Below are positions 23,958 to 33,642 of a stretch of 64,000 nucleotides of DNA, piece by piece. The position numbers were made by a program, and so were the translations under genes. Positions within the stretch are counted from its first letter, which is position 1, and each line of letters starts with the position of its first letter. Under the pieces are notes generated by a model, which worked only from the letters and a program-made list of their open reading frames with translations, was not told where the DNA came from and did no database searches. This DNA comes from Apium graveolens (taxonomy: Eukaryota > Streptophyta > Magnoliopsida > Apiales > Apiaceae): NCBI RefSeq assembly GCF_009905375.1, contig NC_133655.1, positions 165,267,053 through 165,331,052 on the forward strand, read 5' to 3'.

Positions 23958-25522
23958 TGAAAGAGATATGTCCTAAGTCCAATCATGAATAAGGATTTAG
24001 GAATAACTTTTATGTAATCTGTTTTGATTTCATTGATATTAATAAAAGACTTGTTTTGTTTTTATTACGGGCTCTATCTATTTAAGTGTTTAAATAAGAT
24101 ATACCATAGTTTAGAGTAAAGCTTTTTATGGATTATGATGAGATCATAATAGTGAGACCTAAAAGATGATAACTCTAAACTTGAATAGTTCCTGGTCATA
24201 GGATTACTAACTGGTAATTAATAATCCGCAAAGATCGGTACATACTATGCTTGCTTCATTATGAAGGATGTCTGTTCTCATGGATATTTGTGTGGTGACA
24301 CTATAGCTAGTATGTAGGTGCTTATTATAGAATAAGTTCCCTGAACATGACTCGCACAACTGAACAACTGATGGAGTTCACTCACGTGTCAGCAGTTGTT
24401 CATATAGTGATAGTTGTACAAGTATCCTTAGACTTGAGGTCATCATAGTCATCTTGTGTACACTGAACTATGCTTTGGTTCAGTTCTTAGTCTCCAGGGA
24501 CAATTATTAGGGCTCTACTGGGTATAGGAATTTGTACACGAAGATAGTGTATGATCAATAAAGGATCTACCCCTTCCAGTGAAGGAAGAGAATGTTCAAA
24601 GCTGATCCACTTATGCTAGTTCAAGAATCTCTGGCCAGAGTGAATGAAATTAGAAAGGAGTTTCTAATTTACATAGAACTGAGCATAGTGAATGGGAAAG
24701 CAAATGATTAAATTAGATAGGCTTGACACAAGATCCATGCCTTGTATTTAATCAGGACATTGGAGGGTAAAAGGAGTTAATTGTACGGTAACTATTCACT
24801 GACAGGTTTTTGGTATTCTAAGCAGTGAATTCATATTATCCGGATAGTCGCGATATGTTGAGAAACATCACTCACGATGTAGAATAAATATAATTAATCA
24901 GTTAATTATATTTAGTGAATTTTAATATTCATATAAATAATTAATAAAAGTTTATTATTATTTATTTCTACTACCGGCATAATATTGAACCTACAGGGTC
25001 ACATCATAAAAGAATGTTTCCTTTGATGAATAATGAGAGAGAATTATTTTCTAAATAGTTTAGAAAAAGAAATAATGATTAAAATAGTTCTAATTATTAT
25101 TAAAGCATTTTATGAAGATAAAATGTGGGGGTTAAAATATATAAAGATATATTATAAAACCCTAGGAGAGTCCTATAAATAGAATGAGATGGATGGCTCA
25201 TTTGACAAGATACACAACTTTGGTTTTGTGAAAACCCTAGCCTCCATCTTCTTCTTCTCTCTCTCTCCCAAAACTCCATTTTTATAAAAGCTTAGTTTTA
25301 TAAAAAGGTTCATCGAAGAGGATCGTTCTTGGTGGATACCGGTAGAGTGCTTCACACACTGAGGAGCAACTGCTAGCACTCCAATTTTATAAAGCTTCGA
25401 TTCACGAGGTATGGTTTCGATTTCTCAGTTTTTCCCTTTTATATGTTTTTCTATATGTGTGGTATATGTTTTTTACGGAATAATTGTTATCTCACGCTTC
25501 CGCTTATCCGTAAATTCCTTCA
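23958..25522 (+). repeat. Element D 5' LTR
   Basis: It begins TGAAAGAGATATG and ends AATTCCTTCA. TATAAATA lies at 25174-25181, followed by a CT-rich stretch (CTTCTTCTTCTCTCTCTC, near 25247). It matches 27624-29138 except for its first 52 bases. Confidence 0.92.
25174..25181 (+). promoter_or_regulatory. TATA box in element D LTR
   Basis: TATAAATA, conserved in the other LTR at 28789-28796. A pyrimidine-rich tract follows about 65-80 bases downstream, a common plant core-promoter layout. Confidence 0.6.
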
Positions 25523-25535
25523 TTGGCATCAGAGC
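25523..25535 (+). other. Primer binding site of element D (variant)
   Basis: TTGGCATCAGAGC follows the LTR directly. It differs by one base from the usual TTGGTATCAGAGC of initiator tRNA-Met priming. Confidence 0.8.
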
Positions 25536-26130
25536 TAGGTTCTGCATATAGAGATTCATATAAAAAATATCAGATTTTTTAATGCATGTATGGATTTATT
25601 ATGATTTTTGCAAGTTTATTTGGATTTAATTATGAATTAATTCGAAATAAATTTTGCATGAGATTTTGACTACTGATCTGGGTTCTACAAGTGTTGTAGA
25701 TCATCTAGATATTTTTTCATAATTTTGTGATGTGTAGATTATTTGTTATGAATTTTTTAAAATTGTTTTAATTAAAATTCATAAAATATTTATGCATGTG
25801 AATAATTATGATTAAAATTTGCACAAGGACCCATGGCTTATTTGGTATTTTTTCTGCTACTCCATGATTTGAGAAATCATATTATTTTAATTTTTTATTA
25901 ATTTATTAATTAAATGTTAATTAATTTATTAATAATAAAATTAAAATAATAATATTATTAATAAAGAGTTATTAATAAGTGAGTAAAGGAAAGGGGGTTA
26001 CCTCTCCTAAATTGTAACAGCAGCAGGAAGCAAACAGTCACAGCAGGAAGTAGAAACAAAAAAAAAATATTTTGAAAACCTGATATCGGCTGCTGCAGGC
26101 GTGTGCAGCGCATGCGGGGCGGGGGGTGTG

Positions 26131-26233
26131 TTGCGCATTCCGTGAATGCGTTACACACTGTTGCGCATTTACGGAATGCATTACACGCGTAAATGGCTCA
26201 ACAGTGTTGTAACGCATTACGTACATACGTTAC
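26131..26233 (+). repeat. Hairpin-forming short tandem repeats in element D
   Basis: Two 30-bp units sit head to tail (26131-26160 and 26161-26190), each opening TTGCGCATT, continuing to GAATGC and ending with a TTACAC stretch. A looser relative containing TAACGCATTACG lies at 26210-26233. Each unit holds an inverted repeat such as CGCATTC-CGT-GAATGCG. Confidence 0.8.
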
Positions 26234-27085
26234 AGCCCGTATGTCCATATTAAATTTGATTTTTTGGGAGTTTCGTAACTCCGTTTTGGGTGTGCAATAT
26301 ATCGTTGGATTCATTTTTCCGAGACGGATCTAATGGAGTTGTCAAATATTTTTATATATAAAAGTTTTGAACTGTTTATATTCCCGAAAGTGTTTTAAAG
26401 CATGTTTTAATTGTTTTAATTGCTTTTAAATGCTATAATAAATCCATACATCATTATATCAATGTGTGACATGATATTACTTGCATGCTTACTTGTTTAT
26501 TTATTTTTATATATGAGATATATGCCTGTGTTTACCATGCGATGATAGATTTAGGTGAACTTAAATCAATATAAGGCGTGCTCTAGAAAATCTAGAATAG
26601 GAATCGTTTCTTGCCTTGACAATAATATTATGAATAAAATCATGAGATTCTTGTGTTTATGAAACACGTAATTAAATATGAATTTTCAATTTTGAGAGAA
26701 AGGATGATTCTGTCAACAACAGATTTCTATCTGTAAGAAAGGGTTATTAAGTGACGCCTCTTGACAATGCTCCACCCGATCTGGGAATCATCTGATTATC
26801 GATTGTTGATTTGAAATATTTAATTTAAAAGGAAGAATCTCTTTATAATATGATTATGATTGTAACGTAATATAATCCCTCTATAATTAAATAATATCAA
26901 GTAGTAATTGGCCAATGATACAACGGGCTTGTGTCGGTCATAGCCTTCCAACATGATAGAAAGTAGTTCTTATTTTTAAATCATTGTCGGTTCGTGCTAC
27001 AGCCGAGGGCTTTGATTTCGAAATAAGAAATACTTGTCTATTACATAGAGATGTGTACATTGAATTAGAATCTAAAGGTCGGTAC

Positions 27086-27270
27086 GTGCCACATCCGTGG
27101 GCCGTTGGAGACTGATTCAATTGTACGAAATGTTGGGTTAGACTTGACTTAGAATATTGAGTTTGTCGTGCCACAGCCGTGGGCCGTTGGAGACTGATTC
27201 AATTATACGGAATGTTGGGTTAGACTTGACTTAGAATATTGAGTTTGTCGTGCCACAGCCGTGACTCAAG
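27086..27270 (+). repeat. 82-bp tandem repeat in element D
   Basis: Units start at 27086 and 27168 and a third partial unit at 27250, each opening GTGCCACA(T/G)CCGTG. The two full units differ at only a few positions, which points to recent duplication. Confidence 0.9.
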
Positions 27271-27560
27271 TATTCAAGAGGCTAAAGTTTGATTAGGGAA
27301 TAACATAAGATGTAATTGACAAGAGTTGTCTGCCTATTGAACATTACATGGCGGTTCGTGCCACAGCCGAGGTTGTGTGATGGAATGTAGGATCCCTATT
27401 CCCACTAGCATTATGAATGCTTAATTTTTCACATAGGGGGTTGAATAAATTAGATGAACTAGTGGGAGCCACTTATGAATAAAGACCCGATTCATATAGT
27501 GTTTTTGAAATGATATTGAATATTTGCTAAGTGTTGTTATGTGTTTATCATTCACAGATT

Positions 27561-27623
27561 TACTATATTCGTTATGTCTTCTGCACTATCACTCCGGAGT
27601 ATACTATATTCGTTATGTCTTCG
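27561..27623 (+). repeat. Direct repeat at the junction with the truncated D 3' LTR
   Basis: A 20-bp sequence containing ACTATATTCGTTATGTC occurs at 27561-27580 and 27602-27621, 41 bases apart. It abuts the point where 3' LTR homology begins (27624). Confidence 0.85.
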
Positions 27624-29138
27624 TTATGTAATCTGTTTTGATTTCTTTGATATTAATAAAAGACTTGTTTTGTTTTTATTATGGGCTCTATCTATTTAAG
27701 TGTTTAAATAAGATATACCATAGTTTAGAGTAAAGCTTTTATGGATTTTGATGAGATCATAATAGTGAGACCTAAAAGATGATAACTCTAAACTTGAATA
27801 GTTCCCGGTCATAGGATTACTAACTGGTAATTAATAATCCGCAAAGATCGGTACATACTATGCTTGCTTCATTATGAAGGATGTCTGTTCTCATAGATAT
27901 TTGTGTGGTGACACTATAGCTAGTATGTAGGTGCTTATTATAGAATAAGTTCCCTGAACATGACTCGCACAGCTGAACAACTGATGGAGTTCACTCACGT
28001 GTCAGCAGTTGTTCACATAGTGATAGTTGTACAAGTATCCTTAGACTTGAGGTCATCATAGTCATCTTGTGTACACTGAACTATGCTTTGGTTTAGTTCT
28101 TAGTCTCCAGGGACAATTATTAGGGCTCTACTGGGTATAGGAATTTGTACACGAAGATAATGTATGATCAATAAAGGATCTACCCCTTCCAGTGAAGGAA
28201 GAGAATGTTCAAAGCTGATCCACTTATGCTACTTCAGGAATCTCTGGCCAGAGTGAATGAAATTAGAAAGGAGTTTCTAATTTACATAGAACTGAGCATA
28301 GTGAATGGGAAAGCAAATGATTAAATTAGATAGGCTTGACACAAGATCCATGCCTTGTATTTAATCAGGACATTGGAGGGTAGAAGGAGTTAATTGTACG
28401 GTAACTATTCACTGACAGGTTCTTGGTATTCTAAGCAGTGAATTCATATTATCCGGATAGTCGCGATATGTTGAGAAGCATCACTCACGATGTAGAATAA
28501 ATATAATTAATCAGTTAATTATATTTAGTGAATTTTAATATTCATATAAATAATTAATAAAAGTTTATTATTATTTATTTCTACTACCGGCATAATATTG
28601 AACCTACAGGGTCACACCATAAAAGAGTGTTTCCTTTGATGAATAATAAGAGAGAGAATTATTTTCTAAATAATTTAGAAAAAGAAATAATGATTAAAAT
28701 AGTTTTAATTAATATTAAAGCATTTTATGAAGATAAAATGTGGGGGTTAAAATATATAAAGATATATTATAAAACCCTAAGAGAGTCCTATAAATAGAAT
28801 GAGATGGATGGCTCATTTGACAAGATACACAACTTTGGTTTTGTGAAAACCCTAGCCTCCATCTTCTTCTTCTTCTCTCTCTCCCAAAACTCCATTTTTA
28901 TAAAAGCTTAGTTTTATAAAAAGGTTCATCGAAGAGGATCATTCTTGGTGGATACCGGTAGAGTGCTTCACACACTGAGGAGCAACTGCTAGCACTCTAA
29001 TTTTATAAAGCTTCGATTCACGAGGTATGGTTTCGATTCCTCAATTTTTCCCTTTTATATGTTTTTTTATATGTACGGTATATGGTTTTTACGGAATAAT
29101 TGTTATCTCACGCTTCCGCTTATCTGTAAATTCCGTCA
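27624..29138 (+). repeat. Element D 3' LTR, 5'-truncated
   Basis: Homology to the 5' LTR starts at its base 53 or so (24010 matches 27624) and runs to the end CCGTCA. TATAAATA is at 28789-28796. Confidence 0.92.
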
Positions 29139-29417
29139 ATAATTATGTTACATATCAATTAGAAGTTATCTTATAATTGTGTACTATATAAACACAGACG
29201 TTGGGTTTACACTATATGTGTTATCATTATCGAGAAGATTATACATTGTAACCTAGTAGCTCTTACTGATATTTATTCATCACTGAGAGAGAACAGTTCC
29301 ATTGTAATAGAGTTTATCATATTGAATATATCCGTTTACTGTTACTTGTGTTCAAAGTCAATTTGATTGTAGTAACAATGTATTCAACCCCCTTCTACAG
29401 TGTTGTGTGACCTAACA
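29139..29417 (+). repeat. Element B 3' LTR, second half
   Basis: It resumes after D and matches about 1795-2069 with roughly sixteen differences, ending CTAACA. The first five bases are D's right ATAAT duplication. ACTGA at 29418-29422 is B's own right duplication. Confidence 0.94.
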
Positions 29418-29422
29418 ACTGA
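29418..29422. other. Target site duplication of element B, right copy
   Basis: ACTGA, identical to 1503-1507. Confidence 0.93.
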
Positions 29423-29623
29423 TGTAGTCCATATCTCTTCCACCACCTCACATTATATTACTGGTGATGCCAACATAGCATAGCTCAATTTGCATCCTTA
29501 AATAAAGTCCATCATTTTGTGATAGGCCTCAGAAGCAGTGATATTTTTGTTGACAAGTGCCAGAAAATTGTTCTTTTCATGTATAAAACCAGTTTGAGAC
29601 ACGATTTTTACAACAGGTACCAT
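29423..29623 (-). pseudogene. Element A accessory ORF, N-terminal part
   Basis: The ATG is at 29623-29621 and opens MVPVVKIVSQTGFI, followed by NNFLALVNKNITASEAYHKMMDF. Two in-frame stops follow (in the DFI-GCK and PVI-CEV contexts), and the reading continues to the B insertion site. The frame matches that of 1507 and below when B plus one ACTGA copy is removed. The start is chosen because it is the first ATG after the motif-rich spacer and matches the opening I recall for this plant family of unknown function. Confidence 0.7.
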
Positions 29624-30170
29624 TGAAATGATGAAAGTAGTTACAGAGAAAGGTTTTAAGTTTTGGAGACGAAGAGAGTAGAAATTGCTTGAGAAAGATA
29701 AAAGTAAAAATGAAAAAGAAACTGGGCTTTTATACTATCTCATAATTGAACGATTAAAATATAAAAATAAAGGGACCAAAGAAATTTGCCCAAAATAGCT
29801 GTTTAAAAATGAATAAACTATATCAATTCTAGAAATTATCCATCGAGATATACTTACAGGCTGTAAGTAAATTCGACGAATGATAAATTGAATTAACGGC
29901 TATGATGAAAGCAATTCGACAGATGAAGATTAAACAGATTTCCGCCGAGATAAAAAGTACCTAGAATAATATTTGATTTTTCAACAGATAATTAAATTCG
30001 ATGGATATTCATTTTCGGCGGATAATGAACATCTGTCGAGATGTAAATATTGACTTAGCCAAAATTTCATCTTTGATAAGAAAAATAAAATTTGATTCTG
30101 GATGCATTTCAAATTGCTTAGACATCAAAATAATTTAGGAATAATTAAGCATACCTAACTCACTTACCAA
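29624..30170 (-). other. Element A spacer between pol and accessory ORF, with TCGACGGAT-like motifs
   Basis: Non-coding. Variants of TCGACGGATGA or its complement occur about eight times between 29830 and 30045, in both orientations. No ORF is convincing. Confidence 0.65.
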
Positions 30171-30179
30171 CCTAGTAAA

Positions 30180-31770
30180 AGTGGATCCATCAAGTGGTTT
30201 GGTAAAGATGTCTGCAAGTTGCTTCTCACTTGGAAAAAAATGAAGTTCCACGTACCATTCATGACATGCTCTCGAATGAAATGGTACTTGATATCAATGT
30301 GCTTGGTTTATTGAATGTTGTACTGGATTTTCAGTAATTGCAATATCACTGGTGTTATCATCGAGAATATAAATCTTATCCACATGTAGTCCATAGTCAA
30401 ACAATTGGTTTTTCATCTATAAAATATGTGCACAATAGCTGCCAGCAATAATATATTCAGCATCAGCTGTAGAAGTAGATACTGAATTTTTCTTTTTACT
30501 AAACCAGGATACTAGCTTATTTACTAGAAATTGACAGGTTCATATTGTACTTTTTCTATCAATTTTATGACCTGCATAATCTGCATCTGAGTAACCCATT
30601 AGATCAAAACCAGAATCTCTAGAATGCCAAGTTTTGGTGTTCCTTTGAGATATCTAAAAATTCTCTTTATATCTATTAAGTGAGATTCTCTAGGATCAAC
30701 TTGAAATCTAGCACAAAGACAAGTAGCAAACATTATATCTTGCATACTGGCTATTAAATATAAAAGTGAGCCAACATGCCTCTATAACTTGAAATGTCCA
30801 CAGACTTTTCAGTAGTGTTTAATTCAAGTTTAGTGGCAGTGGACATGGGAGTTTTTGCAGATATGCAATCCATTAAGTCAAACTTCTTTAAAAGATCATA
30901 AATATATTTGGTTTAACTAATGAATATTCCATCACTAACTTGCTTAACTTGCAAACCAAGAAAGTAAGTTAGTTCTCCCATCATGCTCATTTCATATTTA
31001 CATTGCATCAATTTGGCAAACTTTTTGCAAAGATTCTCATCTGTAGAGCCAAATATAATATCATCTACATAAGTCTGAACAAGTATGCTAGAGCCATTAA
31101 CATTTCTAAAGAAAAGAGTTTTATGTACAGTATCTCTTGTGAAGTGATTTTCTGAAAGAACTTTGACAAAGTGTCATACCGGGCTCTAGGTGCTTGCTTC
31201 AAACCATAAAGTGCTTTCAAGAGATAGGAGACATAATTTGGAAAATTGGGATCTTCAAAACCAGGAGGCTGACTGACATAGACTTCCTCCTCCAAGTCTC
31301 ATTTTAGAAATATACTTTTGACATCCATTTGATAGACCTTGAAATTGGCATGGGTTGCATAGGCTAGAAAGATTCCGATTGCTTCAAGTCTTGCAACATG
31401 AGCAAATGTTTCATTAAAATCTATTGCTTCTTGTTGATAATAGCCCTTAGCAACCAATCTAGCTTTGTTCCTGACTACTATGCCATTTTCATCCATCTTA
31501 TTTCTGAATACCCATTTGGTGTCAATAGGATTTTTACCTTTAGGGTTGGGTACCAGCTTCCATACCTTATTTCTCGTAAATTGGTTTAGCTCTTCCTGCA
31601 TATCTAAAACCCAATCAGGATCCAACAAAGCTTCTTCTGCCTTTTTAGGCTCTTCCCGAGACAGGAAGCTGCTGTATAAACATTCTTCTTGGGTTGTTTT
31701 CCTAGTTTGCACTCTTGAAGATGCATCACCAATAATTAATTCAAATGGGTGATCTCTAGTCCATTTTCTT
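30180..31770 (-). pseudogene. pol: Element A pol: reverse transcriptase and RNase H, broken
   Basis: The RT begins near 31712 with [21 protein letters not shown] and has [40 protein letters not shown] and [10 protein letters not shown], then a stop near 31300. The next segment (31295-31065) carries [18 protein letters not shown] and [12 protein letters not shown]. The YVDD-coding sequence is still present near 31063-31074, but in a shifted frame. RNase H traces (about 30600-30200) include SKLVSWFSKKKNSVSTSTADAEY-type residues and DIFTKPLD near 30195. Compared with B, this copy has more frame changes. Confidence 0.85.
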
Positions 31771-32201
31771 TGTTTTGGTAGATTAGCTCTAGATGAAGAG
31801 GCCTCATAATTTTCTTGATGTGTGACTAAGTTTTGATTAGAAGAAACTCCCCCTGAGTTTGTGGATCTTTGACTTGAAGTAGGGGTCCTTTCTAAGTGTG
31901 ATCTGTATTAACTTTCAACTCATGTTGATGGTTCAACGGATGTTAATCTTTTCCTCTCGACGGATGATGCAGATTGTCTCTCGACGGATGATGCACTTTG
32001 TCTCTCGATCGATGTTGAATTATGTGCTTCATTTGTTGCTGACTTTTCTGCATTATCCTTAGAGATTATTTCTTGATCACTTTCATCTCCACTATCATCA
32101 CAAATCATCTCAGTATTGTCAAATTTGAGGCTTTCATGGAAACCCTCATCTTGTAGTCCTTCAATCTTCTTATCATCAAACGCAACATGTACAGATTCCA
32201 T
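31771..32201 (-). pseudogene. Element A integrase-RT linker with Ser-Val-Glu-Arg repeats
   Basis: The linker region reads MESVHVAFDDKKIEGLQDEG, an acidic stretch (DDSGDESDQEI), then repeats of S-S-V-E-R-Q-S-A (about 31990-31925). The repeats come from the DNA word CTCGACGGATGATGC, which also recurs in the element's non-coding parts. Element B has an equivalent linker built from a different word. Confidence 0.65.
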
Positions 32202-33435
32202 AACAATGTTGGTTCTGAGATTGTAGACTATGTATGCTTTTCCAACTGTGTACCCAACAAAATACCCTCATCTGCTTTGGCATCAAACTTTCCATGCTGC
32301 TCAGTTTGATTCTTTAGAATATAACATTTGCAACCAAAGACACGAAGAAAGTTTTTTTGGCTGCCTATTCTTGAACAATTGATAGGATGTCATGCATTTT
32401 TCTTGATTGACCAAGGAAATGTTTTGAGTGTAACATGCAGTATTTTACAGCTTCTGCCCAAAAAATAAGGTAACTTTGATTCTTCCAGCATTGTCCTTGC
32501 AGCTTCGATAGGAGATCTATTCTTTCTTTCGCCACTCCATTTTATTGTAGACTTCTTGTTGCTGAAAACTCATGCATGATCCCATTCTCTTCACAAAATA
32601 ATCTCATCATAGAATTCTTGAAGTTAGATCCATTGTCACTCCTGATTCTTCTAACTTGGAGATCAGGATGATTGTTGACTTGCCTTATGTGATTGATGAT
32701 GATTTCACTAGCTTCATCTCTAGATTTGAGTCCAAGAGAACTTTGAGAGATCATCCATAATTAGTAGGCAATATCTTTTCTTTGAGATGGACAACACATT
32801 GACAGGTCCAAATAAATCCATATGCAGTAATTGTAAGGGTTCTTCAATTATTGATTCAAGCTTCTTTTTGAATGATGTCTTGATTTGATTTCCTGTCTGG
32901 CAGGCATCACACAATCCATCCTTTGAGAATTCCACTTGAGGAATGCCCCTTACCAAATATTTCCTGACTAGTTCATTCATATTCTTGAAGTTAAAATGGG
33001 ACAGCTTCTTGTGTCATAGCCAACTTTCATCTTGACTTGTCTTGCTGAAAAGACAAGTGACAGATTCTATATTTGATGAGTTCAAGTCATCTAGATATAC
33101 ATTTCCTTTTCTCACTCCAGTGAGAGCCACTTTGTAGCTTTTCTTGTTGGTCACAACACATGCTTCATAGTTAAATGTTACTGAGTTGCCCTTATCACAA
33201 AGCTGGCTGATACTCAACAAATTATGCTTGGATCCATCCACTAGGGAAACTTCCTCAATGATGACATTGTCTTTAGAAATAAAGCCATATCCCACAATAT
33301 ATCCCTTGCTGTCATCTCCAAAATGATACTTGGGTTAGCTATCTCCTTGAACTTAGTGAGCAGGGTAGAATCACCAGTCATGTTCTTTGAGCACCCACTA
33401 TCCAAATACCAGAGATTCCTTATGTTTTCCTGCAC
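32202..33435 (-). pseudogene. pol: Element A pol: protease and integrase, broken
   Basis: Protease keeps LWYLDSGCSKNMTG near 33410-33370, so Asp-Ser-Gly is intact, unlike in B. A frame change near 33290 leads to SKHNLLSISQLCDKG (33295-33014). A TGA replaces the residue just before HKKLSH near 33015. Integrase then shows CDACQ (near 32910), catalytic Asp in LLHMDLFGPVNV, a frameshift near 32750, and Asp in RSDNGSNF (near 32620). The sequence around the catalytic Glu is interrupted after ATRSLQ (32542). Degraded integrase C-terminus fills 32540-32202. Confidence 0.85.
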
Positions 33436-33642
33436 ACATTAAAATCAAATAAAGTTAATTTTGATACCCCAAGTTTCCTTAGGTCCTGCCTTGTTAGCCT
33501 TTTTCTTAGGTTTCTTAGGCTTGTCCGCATTTGACTTAGGTATCTGAGATTCATGCATAGTCATTTAAGTAGAACCTTTAAAACCATTCATCATTGCAGT
33601 GCACAGATTGGTTAACATGGCATGGCATACTATGTGCAAACA
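33436..33642 (-). pseudogene. gag: Element A gag tail, cut by element E
   Basis: The last Gag codons before protease, with ETWGIKINF near the end, similar in place to KQVWVLKTNH in B. Several stops precede it. Two in-frame stops (33445-33447 and 33439-33441) and a CAG (33430-33432) separate it from protease. Confidence 0.6.

Larger units (their letters stand above)
25536..27623 (+). other. Element D internal region, no coding capacity seen
   Basis: It holds an AT-rich block (25880-25980), a GC-rich hairpin cluster (26085-26235), five copies of a GTGCCACAGCCG-like motif (26994, 27086, 27168, 27250, 27358), an 82-bp tandem repeat, and a 20-bp direct repeat at the right edge. The short ORFs here resemble no retroelement protein. 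Structured RNA that directs packaging is one possibility, as inference only. Confidence 0.75.
23958..29138 (+). mobile_element. Element D: non-coding (LARD-like) LTR retroelement inside B's 3' LTR
   Basis: D has two long direct repeats (23958-25522 and 27624-29138), TG...CA ends, a primer-site-like sequence after the first LTR and matching ATAAT duplications (23953-23957, 29139-29143). Its 2.1-kb interior has no gag, protease, RT or integrase that I can detect, so it must have been mobilised by another element's proteins. The LTRs differ at about eight of 415 compared bases, the lowest of the four pairs. The right LTR lacks its first 50 or so bases and the expected polypurine tract. Lineage (copia or gypsy) cannot be told from the sequence. 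Confidence 0.88.
1508..29417 (+). mobile_element. Element B: SIRE-type Ty1/copia retrotransposon, interrupted by C and D
   Basis: B runs from a 562-bp 5' LTR through tRNA-Met-type primer site, gag, PR-IN, RT-RH, a non-coding spacer, a degenerate accessory ORF and a polypurine tract to the 3' LTR. Copia order is clear because integrase precedes RT. C (6133-17953) splits the IN-RT linker and D (23958-29138) splits the 3' LTR. Removing both leaves about 10.9 kb. The paired ACTGA duplications show that B entered A intact. LTR halves differ by roughly 5% by hand count, and gag and pol carry stops, frameshifts and an altered protease motif, so B is defective. Confidence 0.93.
29423..33642 (-). mobile_element. 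Element A, right piece: SIRE-type copia gag end, pol and start of accessory ORF
   Basis: Read from 33642 leftwards it holds the gag tail, protease, integrase, linker, RT, RNase H, a spacer and the first codons of the accessory ORF. This is copia order on the minus strand. It continues at 1507-1. Element E cuts its gag at 33642; the rest of gag and A's 5' LTR should lie right of the window. Confidence 0.9.

Noticed and set aside
26131..26190. Hairpin repeats as a possible microRNA precursor or terminator
   Set aside because: Stems are too short for a plant microRNA foldback, and terminators of this type are bacterial.
25958..26226. Minus-strand ORFs over the hairpin cluster of D
   Set aside because: Sequence structure comes from inverted repeats, and the peptides show no family resemblance.
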